6,588 bases of DNA from CAG-307 sp964524125 (GTDB lineage Bacteria; Bacillota_I; Bacilli_A; Acholeplasmatales; Anaeroplasmataceae). Position numbers and translations under genes: made by a program. Below the pieces are notes generated by a model that saw only the letters and a program-made list of their open reading frames with translations, searched no databases and was not told the DNA's origin. Numbering within the stretch: position 1 is the stretch's first letter; each line of letters begins with the position of its first letter. Shown here one piece after another: positions 1-5,782 of this stretch. Location: assembly GCA_964524125.1 (NCBI GenBank), contig CAZGBY010000065.1, positions 1-6,588 on the forward strand, in the 5' to 3' direction.

Positions 1-700
1 AACTATGGGCGGAGTATTTACTAAATTAATTGATAGAAATACAACTATTCCAACATCTAAATCACAAGTATTCTCAACTGCTGCAGATAACCAACCAGCT
101 GTAGATATTCATGTATTACAAGGTGAACGTCCAATGGCTGCAGATAACAAGACTTTAGGTCGTTTCCAATTAGATGGAATTCCTGCTGCACCACGTGGAG
201 TACCTCAAATTGAAGTTAAATTTGATATTGACTCAAATGGTATTGTAAACGTATCTGCAAAGAATTTAGGAACTGGAAAAGAACAACATATTACTATTCA
301 AAATAGTGGATCACTTTCTGAAGCTGAAATCCAAAGAATGGTTCGTGAAGCTGAAGAAAATGCTGCTAAAGATGCTGAAAGAAAAGAAAAAGCTGATACA
401 ATCAATGAAGCTAATTCATTAATCTTCCAAGTTAGAAAATCTTTAGGAGAACTTCAAGGAGTTACTGATGAAGAAAAGACTAATATTGAAGGATTATGTG
501 ATGATCTTCAAAAATCTGTAGATGCTGAAGATGTTGAAGCTATCAAGACTAAAAAAGGTGAACTTGAAAAAGCTGCCCAAGATTTAGCTACAAGAGTATA
601 TCAACAACAAGCTGAACAAAATCAAACTCAACAAGCAAATGATAATTCATCTTCAAAAGATGATAATGTAGTTGATGCAGATTTTACAGATGTTAACTAA
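1..700 (+). CDS. dnaK: Chaperone DnaK (Hsp70), 3' part only
   Basis: This is the C-terminal part of the Hsp70 chaperone DnaK, a cytoplasmic ATP-driven chaperone that binds exposed hydrophobic peptides with DnaJ and GrpE. The gene runs in from the left edge: the reading frame is open from base 2 (Thr, then Met at 5-7), so the ATG at 5 is an internal codon and not a start. The visible protein begins in the substrate-binding beta-sandwich (MGGVFTKLI, then TTIPTSKSQVFSTAADNQ, HVLQGERPMAADN and APRGVPQIEVKFDID). It continues through the charged helical lid from about the SGSLSEAEIQRMVREAEENA stretch. It ends in a Gln/Asn-rich linker and the conserved acidic tail NVVDADFTDVN. These segments align with remembered DnaK sequences without gaps. 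The ATPase domain lies outside the window. dnaJ follows 74 bases downstream. Confidence 0.98.
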   Translation, partial: TMGGVFTKLIDRNTTIPTSKSQVFSTAADNQPAVDIHVLQGERPMAADNKTLGRFQLDGIPAAPRGVPQIEVKFDIDSNGIVNVSAKNLGTGKEQHITIQNSGSLSEAEIQRMVREAEENAAKDAERKEKADTINEANSLIFQVRKSLGELQGVTDEEKTNIEGLCDDLQKSVDAEDVEAIKTKKGELEKAAQDLATRVYQQQAEQNQTQQANDNSSSKDDNVVDADFTDVN

Positions 701-724
701 TATTAAAAATTAAACAGAAATATA

Positions 725-747
725 AAGGGCCTTTATATAAGGCCCTT
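725..747 (+). terminator. Hairpin between dnaK and dnaJ (attenuator or processing site)
   Basis: A perfect 9-bp inverted repeat, AAGGGCCTT (725-733) and AAGGCCCTT (739-747), encloses a 5-base loop. It is strikingly GC-rich for this region. No run of T follows (AATGGTTATTT), so it does not look like a full intrinsic terminator. A partial terminator, an RNase processing site or an mRNA-stability hairpin that sets the dnaK to dnaJ ratio are all possible. The hairpin is seen directly; the role is inferred. Confidence 0.6.
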
Positions 748-774
748 AATGGTTATTTAAAGTGAGGTGCAATT

Positions 775-1884
775 ATGGCGAAAAGAGATTACTATGATGT
801 ACTTGGTGTTTCTAAGAGTGCTTCTGAAGATGAAATTAAAAAAGCTTATCGTCAACTAGCAAAGAAATATCATCCTGATATTTCAACTGAAGCTAATGCT
901 GAGGAAAAATTTAAAGAAGTACAAGAAGCGTATGATGTTTTATCAGATCCACAAAAGAAATCAAGATATGACCAATTTGGATTTGAAGATCCAACTCAAG
1001 GATTTGGCGGATCTGGATTTGGTGGATTTAGTGGCTCTGGATTTGGTGGATTTGAAGATATATTCTCAAGTTTCTTTGGTGGTGGAAGAGCATCATCTCA
1101 AGCAAGAGACAATCGTGGTGCTGATGTAGAAAAACAAATGACTATCACTTTTGATGAGGCTGTAAATGGTTGTAAGAAAGTAATTAGACTTACAATTGAT
1201 GAAGAATGTCCTCGATGTGGTGGTACAGGTGCATATTCTAGATCTGATATAAAAACTTGTTCTAAATGTCATGGTTCTGGTACTGTATTTGTTGAACAAC
1301 GTACTATTTTTGGTATGGCAAGAAGTCAATCAGTATGTCCTAGATGTTCTGGTCGTGGTCAAGAAATTACACGTAAATGTGATAAATGTAATGGTAAAGG
1401 TAAATATCGTACTACTAAAGATATTGAAATCAAGATACCAGCTGGTATTGATGATGGAATGACTTTAAGAGTTGAAGGTAAAGGTGAAGCTGGTACTAAT
1501 GGCGCACCTGCTGGAGATTTATATATTACATTTAAAGTAGAAAAACATAAAGTATTTGTAAGAGACAAATCAGATATTTCTATAAATATTCCTATTACAT
1601 TCTGCCAAGCAGTACTTGGTGATGAAATAGAAGTGCCTACAGTTAGAGAATCAGTTAAAATTAAGATTCCACAAGGTACTCAAACTGGTACTAAACTTCG
1701 TTTAAGAGGTAAAGGTGTAAAAGATCCTAAGACTGGAAATATTGGAGATCAATATGTTATTTTAACAGTCCAAACTCCTACTAATCTAACTGATGAACAA
1801 AGAGATTTATTTGAACGTTTGTCAAAAACTGAACTTAAAACAAAAGAATCTACTTGGCAAAAATTTAAGAATTTATTTAAATAG
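775..1884 (+). CDS. dnaJ: Co-chaperone DnaJ (Hsp40), class A
   Basis: DnaJ delivers unfolded substrates to DnaK and stimulates its ATPase in the cytoplasm. The 369-residue product has the complete class A architecture and normal length. The J domain (about 1-68) has the HPD motif at residues 33-35. A Gly/Phe-rich linker (about 69-105) contains SGFGGF repeats. The zinc-binding domain has four CxxCxGxG motifs with cysteines at 145/148, 162/165, 188/191 and 202/205. The C-terminal substrate-binding beta domains follow. The ATG at 775 is preceded by GAGGTG (764-769) at a suitable distance. It lies downstream of dnaK behind a hairpin, with no separate promoter seen, so it is probably transcribed with dnaK. 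The control element of the operon (for example CIRCE) would lie upstream of the window. All key residues are intact. Confidence 0.99.
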   Translation: MAKRDYYDVLGVSKSASEDEIKKAYRQLAKKYHPDISTEANAEEKFKEVQEAYDVLSDPQKKSRYDQFGFEDPTQGFGGSGFGGFSGSGFGGFEDIFSSFFGGGRASSQARDNRGADVEKQMTITFDEAVNGCKKVIRLTIDEECPRCGGTGAYSRSDIKTCSKCHGSGTVFVEQRTIFGMARSQSVCPRCSGRGQEITRKCDKCNGKGKYRTTKDIEIKIPAGIDDGMTLRVEGKGEAGTNGAPAGDLYITFKVEKHKVFVRDKSDISINIPITFCQAVLGDEIEVPTVRESVKIKIPQGTQTGTKLRLRGKGVKDPKTGNIGDQYVILTVQTPTNLTDEQRDLFERLSKTELKTKESTWQKFKNLFK

Positions 1885-1886
1885 TT

Positions 1887-1914
1887 AAAATCCCTTTTTG
1901 GGATTTTTTCTTTT
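1887..1914 (+). terminator. Intrinsic terminator of the dnaK-dnaJ operon
   Basis: The inverted repeat AAAATCCC (1887-1894) and GGGATTTT (1900-1907) forms an 8-bp stem with a TTTTT loop. It is followed by a T-rich tail (TTCTTTT), giving the classic rho-independent form. It begins two bases after the dnaJ stop codon and separates the chaperone operon from the lipoprotein gene. Confidence 0.9.
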
Positions 1915-1938
1915 AGTATTTAAATTTTGGTATATAAT
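1911..1938 (+). promoter_or_regulatory. Possible promoter of the DUF885 lipoprotein gene
   Basis: A perfect TATAAT -10 hexamer lies at 1933-1938. The best -35 at 17 bp spacing is TTTTAG (1911-1916), which is poor and overlaps the tail of the dnaJ terminator. Transcription would begin near 1945, right at the Shine-Dalgarno sequence, giving a very short leader. A preceding strong terminator makes a promoter here necessary, but the exact site is uncertain. Confidence 0.45.
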
Positions 1939-1944
1939 ATTTAT

Positions 1945-1961
1945 AGGAGATGATTTCCTTG
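1945..1961 (+). promoter_or_regulatory. Ribosome binding site that selects a TTG start at 1959
   Basis: AGGAGATGAT (1945-1954) matches the extended Shine-Dalgarno consensus AGGAGGTGAT at nine of ten positions. The in-frame ATG at 1950 lies inside this element and cannot be used with it. The in-frame TTG at 1959-1961 is four bases past its end and nine past the AGGAG core, which is ideal. The usual upstream-ATG call would therefore add three false residues. Confidence 0.75.
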
Positions 1962-3824
1962 AAGAAAAGATATTTATTTTTAATAGTAATTATATTTACT
2001 ACATCATATTTACTATCATGCAATAAAGAAGATGAAATGCCATCAACAACACCTAGTGTTTTAGATGATGAAACTATTTTATTAAGAGAAGAATTTAATG
2101 AATTTTGCGATGATTTTTTTCTCGAATATTTGGGCTCTAATGCATATTATTGGAATGTCTATACAATAAATAGTCGAAATTTTGGATATCAAAGAGATGA
2201 AGACTACGTCGCAACCTATCAAGAATATCACTTATATACAGAAGAAGAAAAAGAAGAACTTTATAATTTATATAATACTTATTTAGAATATTTATATAAA
2301 TATGATTATAATAAATTAAGTGATACACAACAAATATCATATGATTATATTGCATTCTTTTTAGAAAAAAATAGCGAATATTATAATAAAGAAAATAGTT
2401 TTGATGATTTAATAGATCTGAATTATATTGATTCATATGGAGGTAGTGTAGCTGATTTTGATTCGATGATAAAAGAATATAAAATATATTCCGAATTAGA
2501 TTTAATAGATATTAATAATTATATTAAATCAACTAAAGATTCTTTTTTATCATATTATACATATGCTTGTGATAGAATTGAATCTGGTTATCCTTTATCT
2601 GATACAACGCTTGATAATATGATTTCTTTTTTAGATGAAATATCAAGTCAAGAAGAAGATTATTATTTATATGATATTATTGAAAATAAAATAGAAGCTT
2701 CATCTTTAGAAGATGTCAAGAAAACATTTTATAAAGATGAAATCACCTCATCACTTACTAATTACTATCTTAAAGCTGTTAAATCCTTATCTTCAAATTT
2801 ATCTACACTTAAAGGAAATTGTCAAGAAGAAGGATATTATCAACAATATGGTGCTAAAGCTCAAGATATGTATAAATTTAATTTAGAATATTTATTAGGA
2901 TATACGAATATTAATATGGACGATTATATTAATGAAATAGAAGATGGTCTTAATGATTATTTGACTGAGATAAATAAAATTATTATTAAATTATATTATT
3001 CTTTATCAAGTTCTGAACAAACATCATTTTATGCTTATTTAAATGGCGAAAAGACTTTAAATGATTTAACGGATCCTGATGAAATTATTATTTATCTAAA
3101 AGAATTTTCTAATACGATTGTACCACAACTTCAAAATGAACCTGAAATTTCATTTTCATATATGGATGAAGCAGTAGGAAATATAACAAATACAGTAGCT
3201 TATTATTTAAAATCACCTTTAGATAATACATTATCTGAAAGTATTACATTAAATGGTAAATATTTAAATGATGATCCTGATGAATTACTTTCTACAATTG
3301 CCCATGAAGGTTATCCAGGACATTTATATGAATATTGTTACTTAAAGGAATTAGGTCTTTCTAATATTGCAACAATATTAACTAATACTGGTCATGGTGA
3401 GGGTTGGGCTTGTTACGTACAGGAAAAATTATATGATTATATTAAAGATAATACTACTGATAATGGTTTAAAACTATATTGTGATTATTCTAAATATAAT
3501 TTCTTACTATCATATTTATTATATACAAGAATAGATGTTGGAATTAACTATGAAGGATGGACAATTTTAGAGCTTGAAGAATACTTATCTTTAAATGGAT
3601 ATAATAAAGATATCGCAACCGAATTATTTGAAACTTTAATAGAAATGCCAACCACATATGCAGCTTATGGATATGGATCACTTAAGATGCATAACTATCA
3701 TATAAGTGCTAAGAATAAGCTTGGTAAGAAGTATGATGAAGTTGAATTTAATAAAATTATTATGTCTTGTGGTTGGGCAGGGTATGAAAAATTAGATAAA
3801 GTTGTAAGTAATCATATAAATTAA
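1959..3824 (+). CDS. DUF885 metallopeptidase-like lipoprotein
   Basis: This is a predicted surface lipoprotein with a DUF885 domain, a family that resembles zinc carboxypeptidases; its substrate cannot be told from sequence. From the TTG at 1959 the product is 621 residues (624 from the ATG at 1950). It starts with KKRY, a hydrophobic segment and a lipobox LLSC, so Cys21 should be lipidated and the protein anchored outside the membrane. A helical region rich in Tyr, Asp, Glu and Asn follows. The family signature is AHEGYPGH, with His449, Glu450 and His455, and GHGEGWA, with Glu481 as a likely third metal ligand. The C-terminus (YGYGSLKMH, then LGKKYDEVEF and a GWAGYEKL tail) also fits DUF885. 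It is a single-gene unit between a terminator and the island promoter. Domain assignment is confident; peptidase activity is inferred. Confidence 0.9.
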   Translation: MKKRYLFLIVIIFTTSYLLSCNKEDEMPSTTPSVLDDETILLREEFNEFCDDFFLEYLGSNAYYWNVYTINSRNFGYQRDEDYVATYQEYHLYTEEEKEELYNLYNTYLEYLYKYDYNKLSDTQQISYDYIAFFLEKNSEYYNKENSFDDLIDLNYIDSYGGSVADFDSMIKEYKIYSELDLIDINNYIKSTKDSFLSYYTYACDRIESGYPLSDTTLDNMISFLDEISSQEEDYYLYDIIENKIEASSLEDVKKTFYKDEITSSLTNYYLKAVKSLSSNLSTLKGNCQEEGYYQQYGAKAQDMYKFNLEYLLGYTNINMDDYINEIEDGLNDYLTEINKIIIKLYYSLSSSEQTSFYAYLNGEKTLNDLTDPDEIIIYLKEFSNTIVPQLQNEPEISFSYMDEAVGNITNTVAYYLKSPLDNTLSESITLNGKYLNDDPDELLSTIAHEGYPGHLYEYCYLKELGLSNIATILTNTGHGEGWACYVQEKLYDYIKDNTTDNGLKLYCDYSKYNFLLSYLLYTRIDVGINYEGWTILELEEYLSLNGYNKDIATELFETLIEMPTTYAAYGYGSLKMHNYHISAKNKLGKKYDEVEFNKIIMSCGWAGYEKLDKVVSNHIN

Positions 3825-3841
3825 TATATTATTTTAAATTA

Positions 3842-3858
3842 TGCAATTAATAATTGCA
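3842..3858 (+). promoter_or_regulatory. Palindrome touching the -35 box: candidate operator
   Basis: TGCAATT (3842-3848) and AATTGCA (3852-3858) form a perfect dyad around a 3-base centre. Its right arm overlaps the TTGCAA -35 box of the island promoter. No T-run follows immediately, so it is a weak terminator candidate for the lipoprotein gene. Its position and symmetry suit a dimeric repressor such as the Cro/CI-type protein encoded at 5465. The palindrome is seen; the binding is inferred. Confidence 0.4.
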
Positions 3859-3882
3859 AAATGGTAATTTTTGTGTTACAAT
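3854..3882 (+). promoter_or_regulatory. Promoter of the accessory island
   Basis: TTGCAA (-35, 3854-3859), a 17-bp spacer and TACAAT (-10, 3877-3882) match the vegetative sigma-A consensus well. A TGT directly before the -10 gives an extended -10 element. Predicted start is near 3889, so the DUF4417 gene would have a leader of about 120 bases containing the hairpin repeat at 3934-3988. Confidence 0.7.
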
Positions 3883-3933
3883 ATAAATGTAGATAAATTA
3901 ATGACGTCGCTTTTATTTACTAATTTATATTTT

Positions 3934-3988
3934 GACTTTGGCAGATATAAAATTTTCTCTGACACGATTTTTATATTATGCCAAGGTC
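3934..3988 (+). repeat. Hairpin repeat, copy 1, in the DUF4417 leader
   Basis: The outer arms GACTTTGGCA (3934-3943) and TGCCAAGGTC (3979-3988) pair over 10 bp with one G-T wobble. The inner arms ATATAAAA (3945-3952) and TTTTATAT (3969-3976) add 8 bp. The loop (3953-3968) contains CTCTGACACG. Bases 3935-3963 match 6390-6418 at 26 of 29 positions, all differences being transitions. It lies between the predicted transcription start and the ribosome binding site. It may be a leader RNA structure, a MITE-like remnant or a recombination site. Confidence 0.7.
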
Positions 3989-4011
3989 TTATTAAGGAAG
4001 GTAGGAATTTT

Positions 4012-4695
4012 ATGCAAATTAATAATAAAACGGAACTTATAAAATTAATGCGTCCTATACCTGATGGTTGGCCACTTGATATTTACGGGATTCCGTATGT
4101 TAAAAAAACTGAAATTGATATTTTAAGAGTTAGAAACGGAATTTCGTTGATTAATATTAATAATACTTCAACCAATGATAAAAATTCACATATGAAAATC
4201 ATTCATTGTTTCAAATTTGATGATGTTTTAAATAGATTCTATAATCAACCATATCGTTTATTAAAAAGAATTTCTAAATATTATGCATTTTCAACTTTTG
4301 ATTTTGGAATGCATCCTGGTATGACTGAAGCTCAATTAATTAATGCTACATTTAAAAATCGTTGGATAGGTGTTTGGGCTCAATCAAATGGAATTAAGAA
4401 TGTAGCAGTCACTGTTGGTTGGGTTGACAAAGATACTTATGATATTTGCTTTGCGGGCATTGAAGATGGTACATTATTAATGATTTCAACTTTAAGTGTA
4501 TGTAATGACGAATGTAAAACCATGTTTTTAACTGTATATCACGAAATGCGAATGAGGTTTCCTAATTCACAAGTTATATGTTTAGGAAATATGATTATGG
4601 TATGGACTATGATGTTTGTTATGTTCCATATAAAGAGTCATTTGGAAATGATAAATATTATAGACCATCGCTATTTTACTGGAACGGAGAGTTGA
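4012..4695 (+). CDS. DUF4417 family protein with frameshifted C-terminus
   Basis: This is recognised as a DUF4417 protein, an uncharacterised family common in phages and integrative elements. The supporting segments are DVLNRFYNQPYRLLKRI (71-87), FSTFDFGMHPGMT (93-105), NRWIGVWAQSNGIKNV (116-131) and VGWVDKDTYDICFAGI (135-150). I chose the ATG at 4012 because AGGAAGGT (3996-4002 region) precedes it at about nine bases; longer in-frame starts would translate the leader hairpin. As read, the product has 227 residues. However, after Gly192 the sequence becomes Met-rich and unlike the family, while the other frame continues plausibly (see the 4587-4712 entry). The DUF4417 core is intact, so the protein may still fold. 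It is the first gene of the island and is followed directly by the SSRGA gene. The family has no known activity. Confidence 0.82.
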   Translation: MQINNKTELIKLMRPIPDGWPLDIYGIPYVKKTEIDILRVRNGISLININNTSTNDKNSHMKIIHCFKFDDVLNRFYNQPYRLLKRISKYYAFSTFDFGMHPGMTEAQLINATFKNRWIGVWAQSNGIKNVAVTVGWVDKDTYDICFAGIEDGTLLMISTLSVCNDECKTMFLTVYHEMRMRFPNSQVICLGNMIMVWTMMFVMFHIKSHLEMINIIDHRYFTGTES

Positions 4696-4712
4696 ATACG
4701 GATGTCATCTAG
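4587..4712 (+). pseudogene. Displaced true C-terminus of the DUF4417 gene (frameshift)
   Basis: Reading from AAA at 4587-4589 gives KYDYGMDYDVCYVPY, then KESFGNDKYYRPSLF and YWNGELNTDVI, ending at TAG 4710-4712. This follows the preceding Cys-Leu-Gly naturally, while the main frame gives low-complexity NMIMVWTMMFVMF and stops at TGA 4693-4695. Adding one A to the AAA run at 4587-4589 (GGA AAA TAT) restores a 233-residue protein. The repaired stop would overlap the next start by 11 bases, as expected for a coupled operon. Mutation or a homopolymer sequencing error can explain it; no classic slippery heptamer is present. Confidence 0.75.
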
Positions 4713-5100
4713 AGGAGCACTTGCAAAATTCGGTTATATAACTACAAAAGATTATAATATTTTAAGAGTGACGGAATCAGGTGTTAAAATATTAGTTGGA
4801 ATAGGTAATAATCATTCTTTACCAGAGCTAGCTCATACACCAAATTCTATTTATGCAAAATTAAAAGAAGATGGTATAACTTTACATGAACTTAGGTTTT
4901 TTGACGAAAAAGGTTATCCTATATTTGAAATTGCATATCATCCGGAGCCTGTAATTAACAATAGAAATAGGGAAACTTCAATAGTTCATTATCATACTTT
5001 TAATGGTTTAACTAGAAAACCAGCAAACCTAATTGATGATTCTATTAAAGAAAAATATAAAGAATATTTAAAGGAGTTTGATTTATATGATAAATGCTAA
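4702..5100 (+). CDS. SSRGA/HYH-motif protein, putative toxin-like domain
   Basis: This is a 132-residue soluble protein with no signal peptide or membrane segment. I do not recognise a named Pfam family. It begins SSRGA, then has PELAHTPNSIYAKL (41-54), ELRFFDEKGYPIFEIAYH (63-80) and a histidine motif HYHTF (96-100), and ends in a charged helix. From memory, phage and ICE proteins that follow or are fused to DUF4417 have a similar plan (SSRGA start, a YYD...K strand pair, then a His-x-His). Such small histidine-containing domains may be toxin-like, but no activity is shown here. GGAGA (4686-4690) precedes the ATG by 11 bases. The gene is in the same frame as the unshifted DUF4417 start, so an ancestral fusion is possible. 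Its 3' end overlaps the next gene by 14 bases. Confidence 0.78.
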   Translation: MSSRGALAKFGYITTKDYNILRVTESGVKILVGIGNNHSLPELAHTPNSIYAKLKEDGITLHELRFFDEKGYPIFEIAYHPEPVINNRNRETSIVHYHTFNGLTRKPANLIDDSIKEKYKEYLKEFDLYDKC

Positions 5101-5425
5101 TCTAGAGCAATTCCTAGATTATGGTTGGTTTAATGAAGCCACATTATATTATAAGGGATATACATATTGGTGTGAGGCAAACTGGGATGAGTCTGTGTCA
5201 AAGAAATTTCATTTTTTTGTGTATAAGTATCGTTCGGTAATTTATGATGAAATTTATACTAAACGATTAGTTGAAAATGGTGATGTTGTAGATTATTCTA
5301 CACCGATTGATATTTATGTTGAGACTGAACAAGAAGCTAAAGATTATTTTTTTAGCGCTAAAATATTTGATGGAAAATCTTTTTGGGAGGTAGAAGAAGA
5401 ACTTGCTTGGTATGATGAATTTTAA
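5087..5425 (+). CDS. Small acidic protein, possible immunity-like partner
   Basis: This is a 112-residue protein of unknown family. It is strongly acidic: I count 23 Asp/Glu against 10 Lys/Arg. It is rich in aromatic residues (YGWFNEATLYYKGYTYW near the start, WEVEEELAWYDEF at the end) and has no signal peptide or membrane span. I use the ATG at 5087 because AAGGAG (5071-5076) lies ten bases upstream; an in-frame TTG at 5078 is only one base from that site. The start overlaps the end of the SSRGA gene by 14 bases, which implies translational coupling and a shared function. A small, acidic, tightly coupled protein behind a possible toxin-like gene resembles an immunity protein or antitoxin, but this is only inferred from context and composition. 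Confidence 0.8.
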   Translation: MINANLEQFLDYGWFNEATLYYKGYTYWCEANWDESVSKKFHFFVYKYRSVIYDEIYTKRLVENGDVVDYSTPIDIYVETEQEAKDYFFSAKIFDGKSFWEVEEELAWYDEF

Positions 5426-5464
5426 TGATAGATATTAATGTATAAAAAATAGGAGAGTACAAAT

Positions 5465-5782
5465 ATGTGGTGTGATAAAGTAAAATTAATAATGGAAAGA
5501 GAAGGGATTAATCAAAAAGAGTTATCAAGGCTTAGTGGAATTACAGAAGCTTCAGTTTCTAGATATTTATCTAGTGGTAGAACTCCAAGAATTGATGTTA
5601 TAGTAAATTTTGCTAAAGCATTAAACGTGTCTGTTGATGAATTGTTAAATGATAATATATATAATAAGGGACTTTTTGAAGATTTAGAAAGTAGAATGCT
5701 TTTAGCAAGAGATGGGGAAAAATTAACAATTGAAGAACAAAATAAATTGATTCAATTGATTTTAAGTTTTAAGAATGAATAA
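5465..5782 (+). CDS. Cro/CI (XRE)-family transcriptional regulator
   Basis: This is a 105-residue DNA-binding protein with an N-terminal XRE helix-turn-helix. Helices are visible as QKELSRLSG (17-25) and the recognition helix TEASVSRYLSSG (27-38), followed by RTPRIDVIVNFAKALNVSVDELL (39-61), the typical end of the fold. The remaining 40 or so residues are charged and probably mediate dimerisation. The ATG at 5465 has AGGAG (5451-5455) nine bases upstream. The stop overlaps the start of the ImmA-like gene by 8 bases. In ICEBs1 and related elements an XRE repressor (ImmR) is inactivated by an ImmA protease encoded next to it. By analogy this protein probably represses the island promoter at 3854-3882 or its own gene. 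No convincing separate promoter was seen in the 39-base gap upstream. Confidence 0.96.
   Translation: MWCDKVKLIMEREGINQKELSRLSGITEASVSRYLSSGRTPRIDVIVNFAKALNVSVDELLNDNIYNKGLFEDLESRMLLARDGEKLTIEEQNKLIQLILSFKNE

Noticed and set aside
1000..1055. Repeated GGATTTGG units as a DNA repeat in dnaJ.
   Set aside because: They encode the normal Gly/Phe linker of class A DnaJ proteins and need no other explanation.
896..1568. Several short open frames on both strands within dnaJ.
   Set aside because: They overlap the invariant J and zinc domains of dnaJ and have low-complexity products (for example DLVDLVALDLVDL), so they are shadows.
2137..2436. A 99-residue open frame on the minus strand inside the DUF885 gene.
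   Set aside because: Its Tyr/Asn-rich product is the mirror of AT-rich coding sequence, it has no recognised motif or ribosome binding site, and the plus-strand gene is clearly real.
3842..3990. A CRISPR array or tRNA in the intergenic region.
   Set aside because: There are no regularly spaced repeats within the region and no cloverleaf or conserved TTCGA-type arm.
3871..4011. An N-terminal extension of the DUF4417 protein by 47 residues from a TTG at 3871.
   Set aside because: It starts inside the promoter spacer, has no ribosome binding site, translates the hairpin repeat, and a good start with AGGAAGGT lies at 4012.
4580..4595. Programmed -1 ribosomal frameshifting in the DUF4417 gene.
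   Set aside because: The site (TTA GGA AAT) is not an X XXY YYZ slippery heptamer and no obvious downstream stem is seen; a lost A is simpler.
5426..5464. A separate promoter for the XRE gene (TATAAA at 5441-5446).
   Set aside because: The matching -35 position (5418-5423, AATTTT) is poor; read-through from the island promoter explains expression well enough, though a weak promoter cannot be excluded.
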